Below are positions 53,857-64,000 of a stretch of DNA of 64,000 bases, piece by piece. The position numbers and the translations under genes are program-made. Below the pieces are notes generated by a model. It saw only the letters and a list, made by a program, of their open reading frames with translations, was not told the DNA's origin and made no database searches. The stretch covers positions 372,001-436,000 of the forward strand of contig NZ_CP031946.1 of the NCBI RefSeq assembly GCF_003443535.1. Reading direction: 5' to 3'. Origin of the DNA: Ruegeria sp. AD91A. Lineage in GTDB: Bacteria; Pseudomonadota; Alphaproteobacteria; Rhodobacterales; Rhodobacteraceae. The first letter of the stretch is position 1, and every line of letters starts with the position of its first letter.

Positions 53857-55878
53857 ATGTCTGACCTCCGCAAGATCAATATCGACGGACAGGAAATCGA
53901 AGTCGATGGCGCGATGACCCTGATCCAGGCTTGTGAACAAGCCGGGGTCGAAGTGCCGCGCTTCTGTTACCACGAGCGCTTGTCGATTGCCGGCAATTGC
54001 CGGATGTGCCTGGTCGAGGTTGTGGGGGGGCCGCCGAAACCTGCGGCCTCCTGCGCAATGCAGGTGCGTGACCTGCGTCCGGGGCCTGAGGGCCAGCCCC
54101 CGGTGGTCAAGACGAACTCACCCATGGTCAAAAAGGCCCGCGAAGGCGTGATGGAGTTCCTGCTGATCAACCATCCGCTGGATTGCCCGATCTGCGATCA
54201 GGGTGGTGAATGCGACCTTCAGGATCAGGCGATGGCGTATGGCATGTCCGGATCCCGTTTCAAGGAAGCAAAGCGGGCGGTCGATGATCTGGATCTGGGA
54301 CCGCTTGTGGGCACCGCAATGACCCGCTGCATCAGCTGCACCCGCTGCGTGCGCTTCACCACCGAAGTTGCCGGGATAACTCAGATGGGTCAGACCGGGC
54401 GCGGCGAGGATGCCGAGATCACCTCGTATCTGAACCAGACTCTGGATTCGAATTTGCAGGGCAACATCATCGATCTGTGCCCGGTTGGGGCGCTGACTTC
54501 CAAGCCCTACGCCTTTACCGCGCGTCCGTGGGAACTGACCAAGACCGAAAGCATTGATGTGATGGATGCGCTTGGTTCGAACATCCGCGTGGATACGAAG
54601 GGGCGCGAAGTGATGCGGTTCCTGCCGCGTAACCATGATGGCGTGAACGAGGAATGGATCAGCGATAAAACTCGTTTTGTCTGGGATGGGTTGCGCCGCC
54701 AGCGTCTGGATAGACCTTATGTGCGTGAAAACGGAAAACTGCGCCGGGCCACCTGGCCCGAGGCACTGACCAAAGCCGCAGAGGCGCTGAAAGGCGCCGA
54801 GAAGCCTGCCGGTATCGTGGGCGATCTGGCTCCCGTCGAGGCGGTATTTGCGCTAAAACAGCTGATCGAAGGGCAGGGCGGTGTTGTTGAGTGCCGTACC
54901 GATGGCGCCAAGCTGCCTGCGGGGAATCGTGGTGCTTATGCGGGGACCGCAGCGATCGAAGATATCGACAGCGCCGAGCGCATCCTGCTGATCGGGACCA
55001 ACCCGCGCGACGAAGCGCCGGTTCTCAACGCCCGCATTCGCAAGGCCTGGGCACATGGTGCCGAGGTTGCTCTGGTCGGTCCGGCGGCAGATTTGACCTA
55101 CGACTATCATCATATGGGTGATGACCGTGCCGCGCTGCAAAAGGTCGTCGACATGGGCGGTGATGACGTGATCAAAGGCAAGGCATCTTTGATCATCGTC
55201 GGGCAGGGCGCCTTGCAAGAGGCTGACGGCGCTGCTGTTCTGGCTGCCGCGCAAACCATTGCTACCAATACTGAAAGTGGTCTGATCGTTCTGCACACTG
55301 CTGCGTCGCGCGTGGGGGGGATGGATGTGGATGCCACCAACGAGGGTGGCATGGACGCCGTCAGCGCCGCTGATGTGATCTACAACCTTGGTGCAGACGA
55401 AGTCGAAATTGGCGAAGGTGCCTTTGTTATCTATCAGGGCAGTCATGGAGACCGGGGCGCACACCGCGCCGATGTGATCCTGCCGGGCGCAGCCTATACC
55501 GAGGAAAACGGTCTGTTCGTGAATACCGAGGGTCGCCCGCAGCTGGCAATGCGCGCGGGGTTCGCGCCGGGCGACGCCAAGGAGAACTGGGCCATCCTGC
55601 GTGCCCTGTCTGCCGAATTGGGTGCAACACTGCCCTTCGATTCGCTGGCGCAACTGCGCACTGCGCTGATCGAGGCGGTTCCGCATCTCGCCCGGATTGA
55701 TGAAGTGGCGCAGAATGAGGTTCAGGCACTGGACGCCGGACCTCTGGGTAAGGCAAGTTTCCGCAATACGGTCAGGGATTTCTATCTGACCAACCCAATC
55801 GCGCGTGCTTCGCAGTTGATGGCCGAACTTTCGGCGCAGGCACAGGCCCGTAAGTCAGAGAAGATTGCGGCTGAATGA
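53857..55878 (+). CDS. nuoG: NADH-quinone oxidoreductase subunit G
   Basis: A 673-residue 75-kDa-class subunit of the peripheral arm. The N-terminal ferredoxin domain binds N1b through Cys37, Cys48, Cys51 and Cys66. The His-Cys3 cluster N5 is in [20 protein letters not shown], and N4 in [10 protein letters not shown] plus LCPVGALTS. The larger C-terminal part is a molybdopterin-oxidoreductase-like domain without cofactor binding, and it is of the short mitochondrial-like type (E. coli NuoG is over 900 residues). I choose ATG 53857 over the TTG at 53848. It is followed by nuoH after 204 bases that contain a doubtful 71-aa frame. Confidence 0.96.
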   Translation: MSDLRKINIDGQEIEVDGAMTLIQACEQAGVEVPRFCYHERLSIAGNCRMCLVEVVGGPPKPAASCAMQVRDLRPGPEGQPPVVKTNSPMVKKAREGVMEFLLINHPLDCPICDQGGECDLQDQAMAYGMSGSRFKEAKRAVDDLDLGPLVGTAMTRCISCTRCVRFTTEVAGITQMGQTGRGEDAEITSYLNQTLDSNLQGNIIDLCPVGALTSKPYAFTARPWELTKTESIDVMDALGSNIRVDTKGREVMRFLPRNHDGVNEEWISDKTRFVWDGLRRQRLDRPYVRENGKLRRATWPEALTKAAEALKGAEKPAGIVGDLAPVEAVFALKQLIEGQGGVVECRTDGAKLPAGNRGAYAGTAAIEDIDSAERILLIGTNPRDEAPVLNARIRKAWAHGAEVALVGPAADLTYDYHHMGDDRAALQKVVDMGGDDVIKGKASLIIVGQGALQEADGAAVLAAAQTIATNTESGLIVLHTAASRVGGMDVDATNEGGMDAVSAADVIYNLGADEVEIGEGAFVIYQGSHGDRGAHRADVILPGAAYTEENGLFVNTEGRPQLAMRAGFAPGDAKENWAILRALSAELGATLPFDSLAQLRTALIEAVPHLARIDEVAQNEVQALDAGPLGKASFRNTVRDFYLTNPIARASQLMAELSAQAQARKSEKIAAE

Positions 55879-56090
55879 ACCACTCCTGTTTCATATCGCA
55901 ACCAGATGTGGCAGCCGGGTGGCAGATGGCCGCGCCTGAATTGCGTGTGAATTTGAAGATTAAGGGTGGCGCAAAGACGGCAGATGCTGTTTACACCAAC
56001 GCGCCGACCCAGCCGCAAAATGCGCAGGCATCTGGCCTTTGCATCACACGCGGAAAACGGAATACCCACGGTGTGAGGACCAATGGCTGA
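55875..56090 (+). CDS. Doubtful 71-aa frame between nuoG and nuoH
   Basis: An open frame whose ATG overlaps the nuoG stop (ATGA) and whose end overlaps the nuoH start by eight bases. The translation, starting [17 protein letters not shown], shows no signal peptide, membrane helix or family I know, and its composition is less like the flanking genes. The exact overlaps at both ends argue for a coding gene; the sequence itself does not. The other reading is that it is an untranslated spacer before nuoH. Confidence 0.3.
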   Translation: MNHSCFISQPDVAAGWQMAAPELRVNLKIKGGAKTADAVYTNAPTQPQNAQASGLCITRGKRNTHGVRTNG

Positions 56091-57120
56091 ATTCTTTAAC
56101 ACCCCAGGCGGAATAGCCATCATCATTCTGGCGCAAGTGCTTGCCGTTGTGGCCTTTGTGATGATTTCACTGTTGTTCCTTGTTTACGGAGACCGCAAGA
56201 TATGGGCCGCTGTCCAGATGCGCCGTGGCCCCAACGTGGTTGGCGTCTACGGCCTGCTGCAATCGGTGGCGGATGCCCTGAAATACGTGGTAAAAGAGGT
56301 CGTGATCCCCGCGGGCGCCGACCGGACTGTCTTTATCCTCGCGCCGCTGACATCCTTCGTTCTGGCGATGATCGCCTGGGCGGTGATCCCGTTCAACGAT
56401 GGCTGGGTTCTGTCGGATATCAACGTCGCCATACTCTATGTCTTTGCCGTGTCTTCGCTCGAGGTTTATGGCGTGATCATGGGCGGTTGGGCGTCGAACT
56501 CAAAGTACCCGTTCCTCGGGTCGCTGCGCTCGGCTGCGCAGATGATTTCCTACGAGGTTTCGATCGGCCTGATCATCATCGGCGTGATCATCTCAACCGG
56601 GTCTATGAATTTCGGTGACATTGTACGTGCACAAGATGGCTCGTTCGGGTTCTTCAGCTGGTACTGGCTACCGCATTTCCCAATGGTGTTCCTGTTCTTC
56701 ATCTCGGCCTTGGCTGAAACCAACCGTCCACCGTTTGACCTGCCCGAGGCGGAATCAGAACTGGTCGCCGGTTACCAGGTCGAATATTCGGCCACGCCTT
56801 TCCTGCTGTTCATGGCCGGGGAATACATCGCAATCTTCCTGATGTGCGCGCTGACCTCGCTGCTGTTCTTCGGCGGCTGGCTGTCGCCGATCCCGGGCTT
56901 GCCTGATGGCGTGCTGTGGATGGTTGCCAAGATGGCGTTCTTCTTCTTCATCTTCGCAATGGTCAAGGCGATCACACCCCGCTATCGCTATGACCAGTTG
57001 ATGCGACTGGGCTGGAAAGTCTTCCTGCCATTCTCGCTGGTCTGGGTGGTGTTCGTGGCCTTCGCGGCGAAATTCGACTGGTTCTGGGGCGCGTTTGCCC
57101 GTTGGAGCGTAGGAGGCTGA
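56083..57120 (+). CDS. nuoH: NADH-quinone oxidoreductase subunit H
   Basis: A 345-residue membrane subunit (ND1) that with NuoA, B and D forms the quinone channel. About eight helices are visible. Conserved landmarks are [20 protein letters not shown] in the first cytoplasmic loop, [30 protein letters not shown] with the functional acidic residues, and [18 protein letters not shown] near the end. nuoI starts one base after its stop. Confidence 0.97.
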   Translation: MAEFFNTPGGIAIIILAQVLAVVAFVMISLLFLVYGDRKIWAAVQMRRGPNVVGVYGLLQSVADALKYVVKEVVIPAGADRTVFILAPLTSFVLAMIAWAVIPFNDGWVLSDINVAILYVFAVSSLEVYGVIMGGWASNSKYPFLGSLRSAAQMISYEVSIGLIIIGVIISTGSMNFGDIVRAQDGSFGFFSWYWLPHFPMVFLFFISALAETNRPPFDLPEAESELVAGYQVEYSATPFLLFMAGEYIAIFLMCALTSLLFFGGWLSPIPGLPDGVLWMVAKMAFFFFIFAMVKAITPRYRYDQLMRLGWKVFLPFSLVWVVFVAFAAKFDWFWGAFARWSVGG

Positions 57121-57121
57121 T

Positions 57122-57616
57122 ATGACCCAAATCGACTACACCCGCGCCGCCAAGTACTTTTTGCTGCAAGACTTCTGGGTCGGCTTCAAACTGGGGCTGA
57201 AGTATTTCTTCGCCCCCAAGGCCACTATCAACTATCCCCATGAAAAGGGCCCTCTGTCGCCGCGTTTTCGGGGCGAGCACGCCCTGCGCCGTTACCCGAA
57301 TGGCGAGGAACGCTGCATCGCCTGCAAACTGTGCGAGGCGATCTGCCCGGCGCAGGCCATCACCATCGACGCCGAACCGCGCGAAGATGGCAGCCGCCGC
57401 ACCACGCGCTATGACATCGACATGACCAAATGCATCTATTGCGGTTTCTGCCAGGAGGCCTGCCCGGTCGATGCCATCGTCGAAGGCCCCAACTTTGAAT
57501 TCGCGACGGAAACCCGGGAAGAGCTGTTCTACGACAAGGAAAAGCTGCTGGATAACGGTGAACGCTGGGAAGCCGAGATTGCCCGCAATCTGGAAATGGA
57601 CGCGCCGTACAGATGA
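57122..57616 (+). CDS. nuoI: NADH-quinone oxidoreductase subunit I
   Basis: A 164-residue ferredoxin-like subunit (TYKY type) with clusters N6a and N6b. The two [4Fe-4S] motifs are [17 protein letters not shown] and [17 protein letters not shown]; each shows CxxCxxCxxxCP. The N-terminal amphipathic helix and [15 protein letters not shown] start are typical for alphaproteobacteria. Its stop overlaps the ATG of the CMD-like gene (ATGA). It passes electrons towards N2 in NuoB. Confidence 0.97.
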   Translation: MTQIDYTRAAKYFLLQDFWVGFKLGLKYFFAPKATINYPHEKGPLSPRFRGEHALRRYPNGEERCIACKLCEAICPAQAITIDAEPREDGSRRTTRYDIDMTKCIYCGFCQEACPVDAIVEGPNFEFATETREELFYDKEKLLDNGERWEAEIARNLEMDAPYR

Positions 57617-58023
57617 GTGACACGCCGACAAATCCGTTCGAGCTGATGATGAAGCAGGCTCAGGACATGGCCAAGGCGATGAACCCGGCGATGGAGAATT
57701 TCTCGCCCAAGGGGTTCGAGGCGCTGTGGCCGACCATGCCCAAAGAGGTCATGGAGATGATGTTCGGCAATACCGTTAACAAGGACGGGCTGGACGCCAA
57801 GACCCGCCTGCTTCTGACGCTAGCCGGGCTGACTTGCCAGGGCGCACAGGCGGATGCGGCAGTGCGCCAGACCGTGCGCCATGCATTGGAAGCGGGTGCA
57901 AAGAAACAAGAGATCGTGGAAACGATCGGTCAGATGTCGGTCTTTGCCGGCATCCCGGCCATGAGCCGCGCGCTGGAACTGGCGCAAGAGGTCATGGGCG
58001 ATAACGAGGATGAGGATCAATGA
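57613..58023 (+). CDS. Carboxymuconolactone decarboxylase-like (AhpD fold) protein inside nuo
   Basis: A 136-residue soluble protein. The helical core [27 protein letters not shown] and [26 protein letters not shown] has the pattern of the carboxymuconolactone decarboxylase/AhpD family, but the CxxC redox pair of AhpD is reduced to one Cys. An N-terminal Met-rich segment ([22 protein letters not shown]) resembles a phasin-like helix. It overlaps both nuoI and nuoJ by four bases (ATGA each). The likely role, if any, in complex I is unknown; a scaffold or redox-sensing part would fit. Confidence 0.8.
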   Translation: MSDTPTNPFELMMKQAQDMAKAMNPAMENFSPKGFEALWPTMPKEVMEMMFGNTVNKDGLDAKTRLLLTLAGLTCQGAQADAAVRQTVRHALEAGAKKQEIVETIGQMSVFAGIPAMSRALELAQEVMGDNEDEDQ

Positions 58024-58622
58024 CCGTCTTTGCCTTCTATCTGTTTGCCATCAGCGCCATCACCGGCGGGCTGTTCACGGTGATCAGCCGCCAGCCGGTG
58101 CACTCGGTGCTGTGGCTGATCCTGTCCTTCCTGTCTTCGGCAGGGTTGTTCGTGCTGCTGGGGGCCGAGTTCGTGGCGATGCTGCTGATCATCGTCTATG
58201 TCGGCGCGGTCGCGGTGCTGTTCCTGTTTGTGGTGATGATGCTGGACGTGGACTTTGCCGAGCTGAAGGCCGAGATGGCGCGCTATATGCCGCTGGCCTT
58301 GCTGATTGGTCTGGTTATCCTGATGCAGTTCGTCATGGCCTTTGGGGCATGGGACAGCGCGCAGGGCGCGGCGGCCAATCTGGCCCAGCCGGTGCCAGTG
58401 GATCGCCACAATACCGAGGCGCTTGGCGTCATCCTTTATGATCAATACTTCCTTCTGTTCCAATTGGCGGGCCTGATCCTGCTGGTGGCTATGATCGGCG
58501 CGATTGTTTTGACACTGCGCCACCGCAAGGACATCAAGCGTCAAGACATCATCGGCCAGATGATGCGCGACCCGGCCAAGGCGATGGAGCTGAAAGACGT
58601 GAAACCGGGGCAGGGACTTTGA
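58020..58622 (+). CDS. nuoJ: NADH-quinone oxidoreductase subunit J
   Basis: A 200-residue membrane subunit (ND6) with five helices. The third helix region, [26 protein letters not shown], includes the pi-bulge stretch [12 protein letters not shown] that is linked to quinone-coupled movement. The C-terminal extension with [23 protein letters not shown] is as expected in alphaproteobacteria. It begins in an ATGA overlap with the CMD-like gene, so translation of nuoJ probably depends on it. Confidence 0.95.
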   Translation: MTVFAFYLFAISAITGGLFTVISRQPVHSVLWLILSFLSSAGLFVLLGAEFVAMLLIIVYVGAVAVLFLFVVMMLDVDFAELKAEMARYMPLALLIGLVILMQFVMAFGAWDSAQGAAANLAQPVPVDRHNTEALGVILYDQYFLLFQLAGLILLVAMIGAIVLTLRHRKDIKRQDIIGQMMRDPAKAMELKDVKPGQGL

Positions 58623-58626
58623 GACC

Positions 58627-58932
58627 ATGATCGGACTTGAACACTATCTTACGGTCGCGGCGACGCTGTTCGTCATCGGCATCTTCGGTCTCTTCCTGAA
58701 CCGCAAGAACGTCATCATCCTGCTGATGAGCATCGAACTGATGCTGCTGGCGGTGAATATCAACCTCGTGGCGTTTTCCAGCTTCCTCGGTGATCTGGTC
58801 GGGCAGGTATTCACCCTGTTCGTGCTGACCGTTGCGGCGGCCGAGGCAGCGATTGGTCTGGCCATTCTGGTCTGCTTCTTCCGCAACCGTGGCACCATCG
58901 CGGTTGAAGACGTCAATATGATGAAGGGCTAA
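58627..58932 (+). CDS. nuoK: NADH-quinone oxidoreductase subunit K
   Basis: A 101-residue subunit (ND4L) with three helices. Two conserved Glu are in the membrane part: [17 protein letters not shown], and [17 protein letters not shown]. These carry the proton path between the quinone end and the antiporter-like subunits. Length is normal. It sits four bases after nuoJ and seven before nuoL. Confidence 0.97.
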   Translation: MIGLEHYLTVAATLFVIGIFGLFLNRKNVIILLMSIELMLLAVNINLVAFSSFLGDLVGQVFTLFVLTVAAAEAAIGLAILVCFFRNRGTIAVEDVNMMKG

Positions 58933-58939
58933 GAGAACT

Positions 58940-61093
58940 ATGGAAACCACCATCCTCTTTGCCCCGCTGGTGGGCGCGCTGCTCTGCGGGTTCGGCTGGA
59001 AGTTCATTGGCGAGAAAGCTGCCATGTGGACGGCAACGGGCCTGCTGTTTCTGGCCTGTTTGCTGTCGTGGATCGTGTTCTTGACCTTCGACGGGGTAAC
59101 CCAGCAGATCGAGATCATGCGCTGGATCGAAAGCGGCTCGCTGTCGACAAGCTGGGCCATTCGTCTGGACCGGCTGACCGCGATCATGCTGATCGTTGTG
59201 ACGACCGTTTCGGCGCTGGTGCACCTCTATTCCTTTGGCTACATGGATCACGACCCGCAGTGGCGCGAAGGCGAAAGCTATAAGCCGCGTTTCTTTGCCT
59301 ATCTGTCCTTCTTCACCTTTGCGATGCTGATGCTGGTAACAGCGGACAACCTTGTTCAGATGTTCTTTGGCTGGGAAGGCGTGGGCGTCGCGTCCTACTT
59401 GTTGATCGGCTTCTATTACCGCAAACCGTCGGCCAATGCGGCGGCGATGAAAGCGTTCATCGTGAACCGAGTGGGTGACTTTGGCTTCGCTCTGGGCATT
59501 TTTGCGCTGTTCTTCTTGACCGACAGCATCAATTTCTCGGATATCTTTGCGTCAGCCCCCGCGCTAGCAGAGGAAAAACTGCACTTCCTGTGGGGCGAAT
59601 GGACCGCCATCGAAGTGATCTGCGTCCTGCTGTTCATCGGTGCGATGGGTAAGTCGGCACAGCTGATCCTGCACACCTGGTTGCCGGATGCGATGGAAGG
59701 CCCGACGCCCGTGTCGGCCCTGATCCACGCCGCCACAATGGTAACTGCTGGCGTGTTCCTCGTCTGCCGCATGTCGCCGCTGATGGAGTTCGCACCGGGC
59801 GCGACCGGGTTCATCACCTTCCTTGGGGCCTCGACAGCGTTCTTTGCGGCAACCGTGGGTCTGGTTCAGACCGATATCAAACGCGTCATCGCCTATTCGA
59901 CCTGTTCTCAGCTGGGGTACATGTTCGTTGCCGCCGGTGTCGGCATGTATTCAGCCGCGATGTTCCATCTGCTGACCCATGCTTTCTTCAAAGCGCTGTT
60001 GTTCCTCGGCGCGGGGTCGGTGATCCACGCCATGCATCACGAGCAGGAAATGACCGAGTATGGCGGGTTGCGGAAGAAAATCCCGTACACGTTCTGGGCG
60101 ATGATGATCGGTACGTTGGCCATCACGGGTGTCGGCATTCCGCTTACCACGATCGGTTTTGCCGGGTTCCTGTCGAAAGACGCGATTATCGAAAGCGCGT
60201 ATGCTGGCGGCACTGGCTATGCCTTCTGGATGCTGGTGATCGCGGCGATGTTCACCTCGTTCTACAGCTGGCGTCTGATCTTCCTGACCTTCTACGGCAA
60301 ACCGCGTGGGGACAAGCACACCCACGACCACGCACATGAAAGCCCGATGACCATGCTGGTGCCTTTGGGCGTGTTGTCACTGGGTGCGGTGTTTGCCGGG
60401 ATGATCTGGTACGGCAATTTCTTCGGCCATGCGGACAAGGTCGGCAAATTCTACGGTATTCCGGTGGCAGAAGCGTCAGAACATGCTGAGGCCGGTGATC
60501 ATGCTGCGGCGGATGCTTCACACGATGAAGACAGCCATGCCGATGAAAGCCACGCAGACGACGGCCATACCGACAATGCAGAACATGGCGAGAAAGACGC
60601 GCATGGCGGTGACCACCACTATGTGTTCGCGGGCAAACCGGGTGAGGGTGCGCTTTATATGGCGCCGGACAACCATGTTCTGGACGAAGCGCACGCAGCT
60701 CCGAATTGGGTCAAGGTATCACCGTTTGTCGCCATGTTGCTGGGCTTTGTCGTGGCCTACTGGTTCTACATCGTGAACACATCTCTGCCGGCGCGTCTGG
60801 CTGCAAATCAACGTCCGCTTTACCTGTTCCTGCTGAACAAGTGGTATTTCGACGAAATCTATGACGCTGTCTTCGTCAAACCCACTTTGGCGCTTGGCCG
60901 CTTCCTTTGGAAACGCGGTGACGGCAACACAATCGATGGCTTCCTGAACGGAGTAGCTATGGGCGTTGTTCCCTTCTTCACCCGCCTCGCCGGCAAGGCG
61001 CAGACCGGGTACATCTTTACCTATGCCTTCTGGATGGTGCTGGGCATCGCGGCCCTTGTGACCTGGATGACGATCGGCGGAGGGGCCCAGTAA
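58940..61093 (+). CDS. nuoL: NADH-quinone oxidoreductase subunit L with His-rich insert
   Basis: A 717-residue antiporter-like subunit (ND5) with its lateral helix; E. coli NuoL is 613. Core motifs are [40 protein letters not shown] with the central proton-path Lys/His set, and [19 protein letters not shown]. Between residues about 513 and 562 there is an acidic, His-rich insert ([20 protein letters not shown] and more, with HGGDHHY at its end), in a loop before the last helices. Another His cluster, HTHDHAHES, lies near 457. The insert could bind metal or be a plain spacer. Confidence 0.96.
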   Translation: METTILFAPLVGALLCGFGWKFIGEKAAMWTATGLLFLACLLSWIVFLTFDGVTQQIEIMRWIESGSLSTSWAIRLDRLTAIMLIVVTTVSALVHLYSFGYMDHDPQWREGESYKPRFFAYLSFFTFAMLMLVTADNLVQMFFGWEGVGVASYLLIGFYYRKPSANAAAMKAFIVNRVGDFGFALGIFALFFLTDSINFSDIFASAPALAEEKLHFLWGEWTAIEVICVLLFIGAMGKSAQLILHTWLPDAMEGPTPVSALIHAATMVTAGVFLVCRMSPLMEFAPGATGFITFLGASTAFFAATVGLVQTDIKRVIAYSTCSQLGYMFVAAGVGMYSAAMFHLLTHAFFKALLFLGAGSVIHAMHHEQEMTEYGGLRKKIPYTFWAMMIGTLAITGVGIPLTTIGFAGFLSKDAIIESAYAGGTGYAFWMLVIAAMFTSFYSWRLIFLTFYGKPRGDKHTHDHAHESPMTMLVPLGVLSLGAVFAGMIWYGNFFGHADKVGKFYGIPVAEASEHAEAGDHAAADASHDEDSHADESHADDGHTDNAEHGEKDAHGGDHHYVFAGKPGEGALYMAPDNHVLDEAHAAPNWVKVSPFVAMLLGFVVAYWFYIVNTSLPARLAANQRPLYLFLLNKWYFDEIYDAVFVKPTLALGRFLWKRGDGNTIDGFLNGVAMGVVPFFTRLAGKAQTGYIFTYAFWMVLGIAALVTWMTIGGGAQ

Positions 61094-62637
61094 TGGACTA
61101 TATCCTTTCGATCGTCACGTTTATCCCCGCCATTGCAGCAGGCATTCTGGCCTTGTTCCTGCAGGGTGACGATGCGGCCGCACAGCGGAACGCCAAGTGG
61201 ATTGCTTTGCTGGCGACCACGGTGACCTTCCTGGTTTCCATCGGCATCTATACCGGCTTTGACTCGTCGAATCCCGGCTTCCAGATGGTGGAAGAGGGTG
61301 AGTGGCTGATGGGCCTCAAGTACAAGATGGGCGTTGATGGCATCAGTGTTCTGTTCGTCCTGCTGACCACCTTCATCATGCCGCTGACCATTCTGGCCAG
61401 CTGGAACGTGACGGATCGCGTCAAGGAATATATGGTTGCCTTCCTGCTGCTAGAGACCCTGATGCTGGGCGTCTTCATGGCGCTTGATCTGGTGCTGTTC
61501 TATCTGTTCTTCGAAGCGGGCCTGATCCCGATGTTCCTGATCATCGGTATCTGGGGTGGCAAAGACCGGATCTACGCCAGCTTCAAGTTCTTCCTTTACA
61601 CCTTCCTTGGCTCGGTTCTGATGCTGGTGGCCATGGTCGCGATGTATGCCGATGCGGGCACTACGGACATTGCCGCGCTGATGACGCACCAGTTCTCGTC
61701 CGAGGGCTTCAGTGTGCTGGGTATCTATGTTGTCGGCGGCATGCAGACTCTGATGTTCCTGGCATTCTTTGCCTCGTTCGCGGTGAAAATGCCGATGTGG
61801 CCGGTGCACACCTGGCTACCGGATGCCCACGTTCAGGCGCCCACGGCGGGATCGGTCGTACTGGCCGCGATCCTTTTGAAAATGGGCGGCTATGGTTTCC
61901 TGCGGTTCAGCCTGCCGATGTTCCCGGTGGGTTCAGCAGTGATGACCGATCTGGTGCTGTGGATGTCAGCGATTGCCGTGGTCTATACCTCGCTTGTGGC
62001 GTTGGTGCAGGAGGATATGAAAAAGCTGATCGCGTATTCCTCGGTCGCGCATATGGGCTTTGTGACCATGGGTATTTTCGCGGCGAACCAGCAGGGCATC
62101 GATGGCGCGATCTTTCAGATGCTCAGTCACGGGTTCATTTCGGCCGCGCTCTTCCTGTGTGTCGGCGTGATCTATGACCGGATGCACACCCGCGACATCG
62201 AGGCTTATGGCGGTCTGGTCATCCGGATGCCCGCATACGCGCTGGTCTTCATGCTGTTCACCATGGCCAATGTGGGACTGCCGGGTACATCCGGGTTCAT
62301 CGGCGAGTTCCTGACCCTGATGGGCGCATTCCAGGTCAACACCTGGGTAGCGGCAGTGGCCGCGACCGGTGTGATCTTCTCGGCTGGGTATGCACTGTGG
62401 CTGTACCGTCGCGTGGTCTTTGGCGATCTGATCAAGGAAAGCCTGAAGGCGATGACTGACATGAGCGCCCGAGAGCGGCTGATCTTCGCCCCGCTGATCG
62501 TGATGACCATCCTGCTGGGTGTCTACCCGTCGCTGGTGACCGATGTGATCGGGCACTCCACAGCGGCGCTGATTTCGAACTATGACACGGCTCTGGCCGC
62601 GGCCGAGGCTGCGACCCAGACAGCCGCTTCGCATTAA
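61093..62637 (+). CDS. nuoM: NADH-quinone oxidoreductase subunit M
   Basis: A 514-residue antiporter-like subunit (ND4) with about fourteen helices. The proton-path landmarks are [18 protein letters not shown] with the key Glu, [19 protein letters not shown] and the [17 protein letters not shown] region. Its ATG overlaps the nuoL stop by one base. It forms the second of three half-channels with NuoL and NuoN. Confidence 0.97.
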   Translation: MDYILSIVTFIPAIAAGILALFLQGDDAAAQRNAKWIALLATTVTFLVSIGIYTGFDSSNPGFQMVEEGEWLMGLKYKMGVDGISVLFVLLTTFIMPLTILASWNVTDRVKEYMVAFLLLETLMLGVFMALDLVLFYLFFEAGLIPMFLIIGIWGGKDRIYASFKFFLYTFLGSVLMLVAMVAMYADAGTTDIAALMTHQFSSEGFSVLGIYVVGGMQTLMFLAFFASFAVKMPMWPVHTWLPDAHVQAPTAGSVVLAAILLKMGGYGFLRFSLPMFPVGSAVMTDLVLWMSAIAVVYTSLVALVQEDMKKLIAYSSVAHMGFVTMGIFAANQQGIDGAIFQMLSHGFISAALFLCVGVIYDRMHTRDIEAYGGLVIRMPAYALVFMLFTMANVGLPGTSGFIGEFLTLMGAFQVNTWVAAVAATGVIFSAGYALWLYRRVVFGDLIKESLKAMTDMSARERLIFAPLIVMTILLGVYPSLVTDVIGHSTAALISNYDTALAAAEAATQTAASH

Positions 62638-62652
62638 GGGAGCTTTGGAGAA

Positions 62653-64000
62653 ATGATCCAGGCTGATCTGACAATTATCCTGCCGGAAATCGTTCTGGCG
62701 CTTTATGCGATGGCGGCGCTGCTGGGGGCTGTCTACACGACAAAGGACGGGTTGGCGCCTCTGCTTGTCTGGACCACGGCAGGTCTTATGGCCCTTCTGG
62801 CAATCTGGATTGCAACTCAGGGTGAGGGTACAAACGTCGCCTTCAACGGCATGTTCGTCGATGACGGCTTTGCCCGTTTTGCCAAGGTGGCCATCCTGCT
62901 GTCGGCGGGAGCCGTTCTGGTCATGAGCCAGGAATACATGGCACGCCGTGATCTGCTGCGATTTGAATACCCGTTGCTGGTGGCACTGGCCGCCGTGGGT
63001 ATGATGATGATGGTCAGCGCAGGCGATCTGATGTCCTTGTATATGGGCCTCGAGCTGCAATCGCTGTCTCTCTATGTCGTGGCGGCACTGCGTCGTGACA
63101 GTGCGAAATCGACCGAGGCAGGTCTGAAGTATTTCGTGCTGGGGGCGCTGAGCTCGGGTCTGCTGCTCTATGGTGCGTCGCTGGTCTATGGCTTCACCGG
63201 TACTACGTTGTTCTCGGGCATCATCCAGACAGTTCACCATGGCGATGTTTCGCTTGGTCTGCTGTTTGGCCTGATCTTCCTGATCTCGGGTCTGGCCTTC
63301 AAGGTCTCGGCCGTTCCGTTTCATATGTGGACACCGGACGTTTATGAAGGTTCGCCTACGCCGATCACGGCCTTCTTTGCCACGGCGCCCAAGGTTGCGG
63401 CGATGGCGTTGTTCGCGCGCCTGTTGCATGACGCGTTCGGCGGCATTGTCAAAGACTGGCAGCAAGTGATTGTCCTGCTATCTGTCCTGTCGATGTTGCT
63501 GGGTGCCGTGGCAGCTATTGGACAGCGCGATATCAAGCGTCTGATGGCGTTTTCGTCCATCGCCCATATGGGCTATGCGCTGATTGGTCTGGCCGCCGGT
63601 ACCGAGCTGGGTATCAAGGCGATGCTGATGTATCTTGCCATCTACGTGACCATGAATATCGGCACCTTCGCCTTCATTCTGATGATGGAACGTGACGGCA
63701 AACCCATCACCGATATCGACGCGCTGCGCCAGTATTCAAAACGTGATCCGGGCAAGGCACTGGCTGTTCTGATCCTGATGTTCAGCCTCGCAGGTGTGCC
63801 TCCGATGCTTGGTTTCTTCGCGAAGTTCGGTGTCTGGCAGGCCGGTGTCAGTGCTGGTTTAACCGGGCTTGTGATCGTCTCAGCCATCGCTTCGGTTATC
63901 GGTGCCTTCTATTACCTGCGGATCGTGTTCTACATGTATTTCGGGGCCGAGAACGAAGAGCCAATCGAAACCCGGTCGACCCCTGTTCTGTGGGTGGCAT
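62653..64000 (+). CDS. nuoN: NADH-quinone oxidoreductase subunit N (3' end outside window)
   Basis: The third antiporter-like subunit (ND2), of which 449 codons are visible; the family is about 480, so only a few dozen residues are missing. It begins [20 protein letters not shown] and carries [19 protein letters not shown] with the key Glu, [39 protein letters not shown], and [14 protein letters not shown]. The frame is open to the last base. The ATG at 62653 is 15 bases after the nuoM stop, with a GGAG site. Confidence 0.95.
   Translation, partial: MIQADLTIILPEIVLALYAMAALLGAVYTTKDGLAPLLVWTTAGLMALLAIWIATQGEGTNVAFNGMFVDDGFARFAKVAILLSAGAVLVMSQEYMARRDLLRFEYPLLVALAAVGMMMMVSAGDLMSLYMGLELQSLSLYVVAALRRDSAKSTEAGLKYFVLGALSSGLLLYGASLVYGFTGTTLFSGIIQTVHHGDVSLGLLFGLIFLISGLAFKVSAVPFHMWTPDVYEGSPTPITAFFATAPKVAAMALFARLLHDAFGGIVKDWQQVIVLLSVLSMLLGAVAAIGQRDIKRLMAFSSIAHMGYALIGLAAGTELGIKAMLMYLAIYVTMNIGTFAFILMMERDGKPITDIDALRQYSKRDPGKALAVLILMFSLAGVPPMLGFFAKFGVWQAGVSAGLTGLVIVSAIASVIGAFYYLRIVFYMYFGAENEEPIETRSTPVLWVA

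Noticed and set aside
61966..63465. A 499-codon minus-strand open frame opposite nuoM and nuoN
   Set aside because: It is antisense to two well-conserved subunits, is rich in Arg, His and Gln as expected for shadow frames of GC-rich genes, and matches no family.

Overview
The window looks like chromosomal DNA from a marine alphaproteobacterium of the Rhodobacteraceae (Roseobacter group). The evidence is the GC-rich codon use, the gene families (DUF3422 protein, GlcB-GlcG pair, a long NuoE, small Rhodobacterales-type genes inside the nuo operon) and two copies of a GGGGGC..GCCCCC hairpin element ending in CCAGATGAAG, which I recall as common between genes in this family. I see no rRNA, tRNA, CRISPR array, phage or insertion sequence. 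No gene-free stretch exceeds 300 bases; the longest are 20624-20908, 2464-2682 and 46616-46809, and what they hold is described below.

1-10.6 kb is a mixed catabolic and surface region. It holds the 3' part of malate synthase G with glcG, a class-I glutamine-amidotransferase-like (C26) hydrolase, a putative outer-membrane beta-barrel protein with a long glycine-rich repeat, a two-subunit molybdenum hydroxylase (ior type) divergent from a TetR regulator, kynureninase and a small membrane methyltransferase. 10.6-17 kb holds the proton-translocating transhydrogenase pntAB, a VOC protein, a DUF3422 membrane protein and an MFS carrier. 16.8-27.5 kb is a peptide or acyl-amino-acid uptake and hydrolysis island: substrate-binding protein and two permeases on the minus strand, then a fused double ATPase, an ArgE-like deacylase and three tandem M20 amidohydrolases on the plus strand.

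27.5-36.9 kb is housekeeping: waaA and moaA, then a tight minus-strand operon glmU-glmS-(PNPOx-like)-(AlkD-like), with gph and a DegT-type aminotransferase going the other way. 36.9-46.6 kb is a leucine/isovalerate degradation locus. It runs ivd, then ompW on the opposite strand, then an acyl-CoA synthetase, a small Cys-rich exported protein, mccB, an ASCH protein, mccA, HMG-CoA lyase and methylglutaconyl-CoA hydratase. Together these convert isovaleryl-CoA to acetoacetate plus acetyl-CoA.

46.8-64 kb is the respiratory complex I operon nuoA-N, with nuoN running off the right end. The core order is standard, but at least seven extra small genes are embedded between core subunits: a 57-aa and a 40-aa membrane microprotein between nuoC and nuoD, a 73-aa membrane protein between nuoE and nuoF, a MAPEG protein, a lipoprotein and an exported protein between nuoF and nuoG, and a CMD-like protein between nuoI and nuoJ. 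A doubtful 71-aa frame lies between nuoG and nuoH. NuoE carries an extra C-terminal helix-hairpin-helix-like domain and NuoL a His/Asp/Glu-rich insert. These embedded accessory genes are the best candidates in the window for undescribed biology. All family assignments are by eye from the translated sequence; no database search was run.
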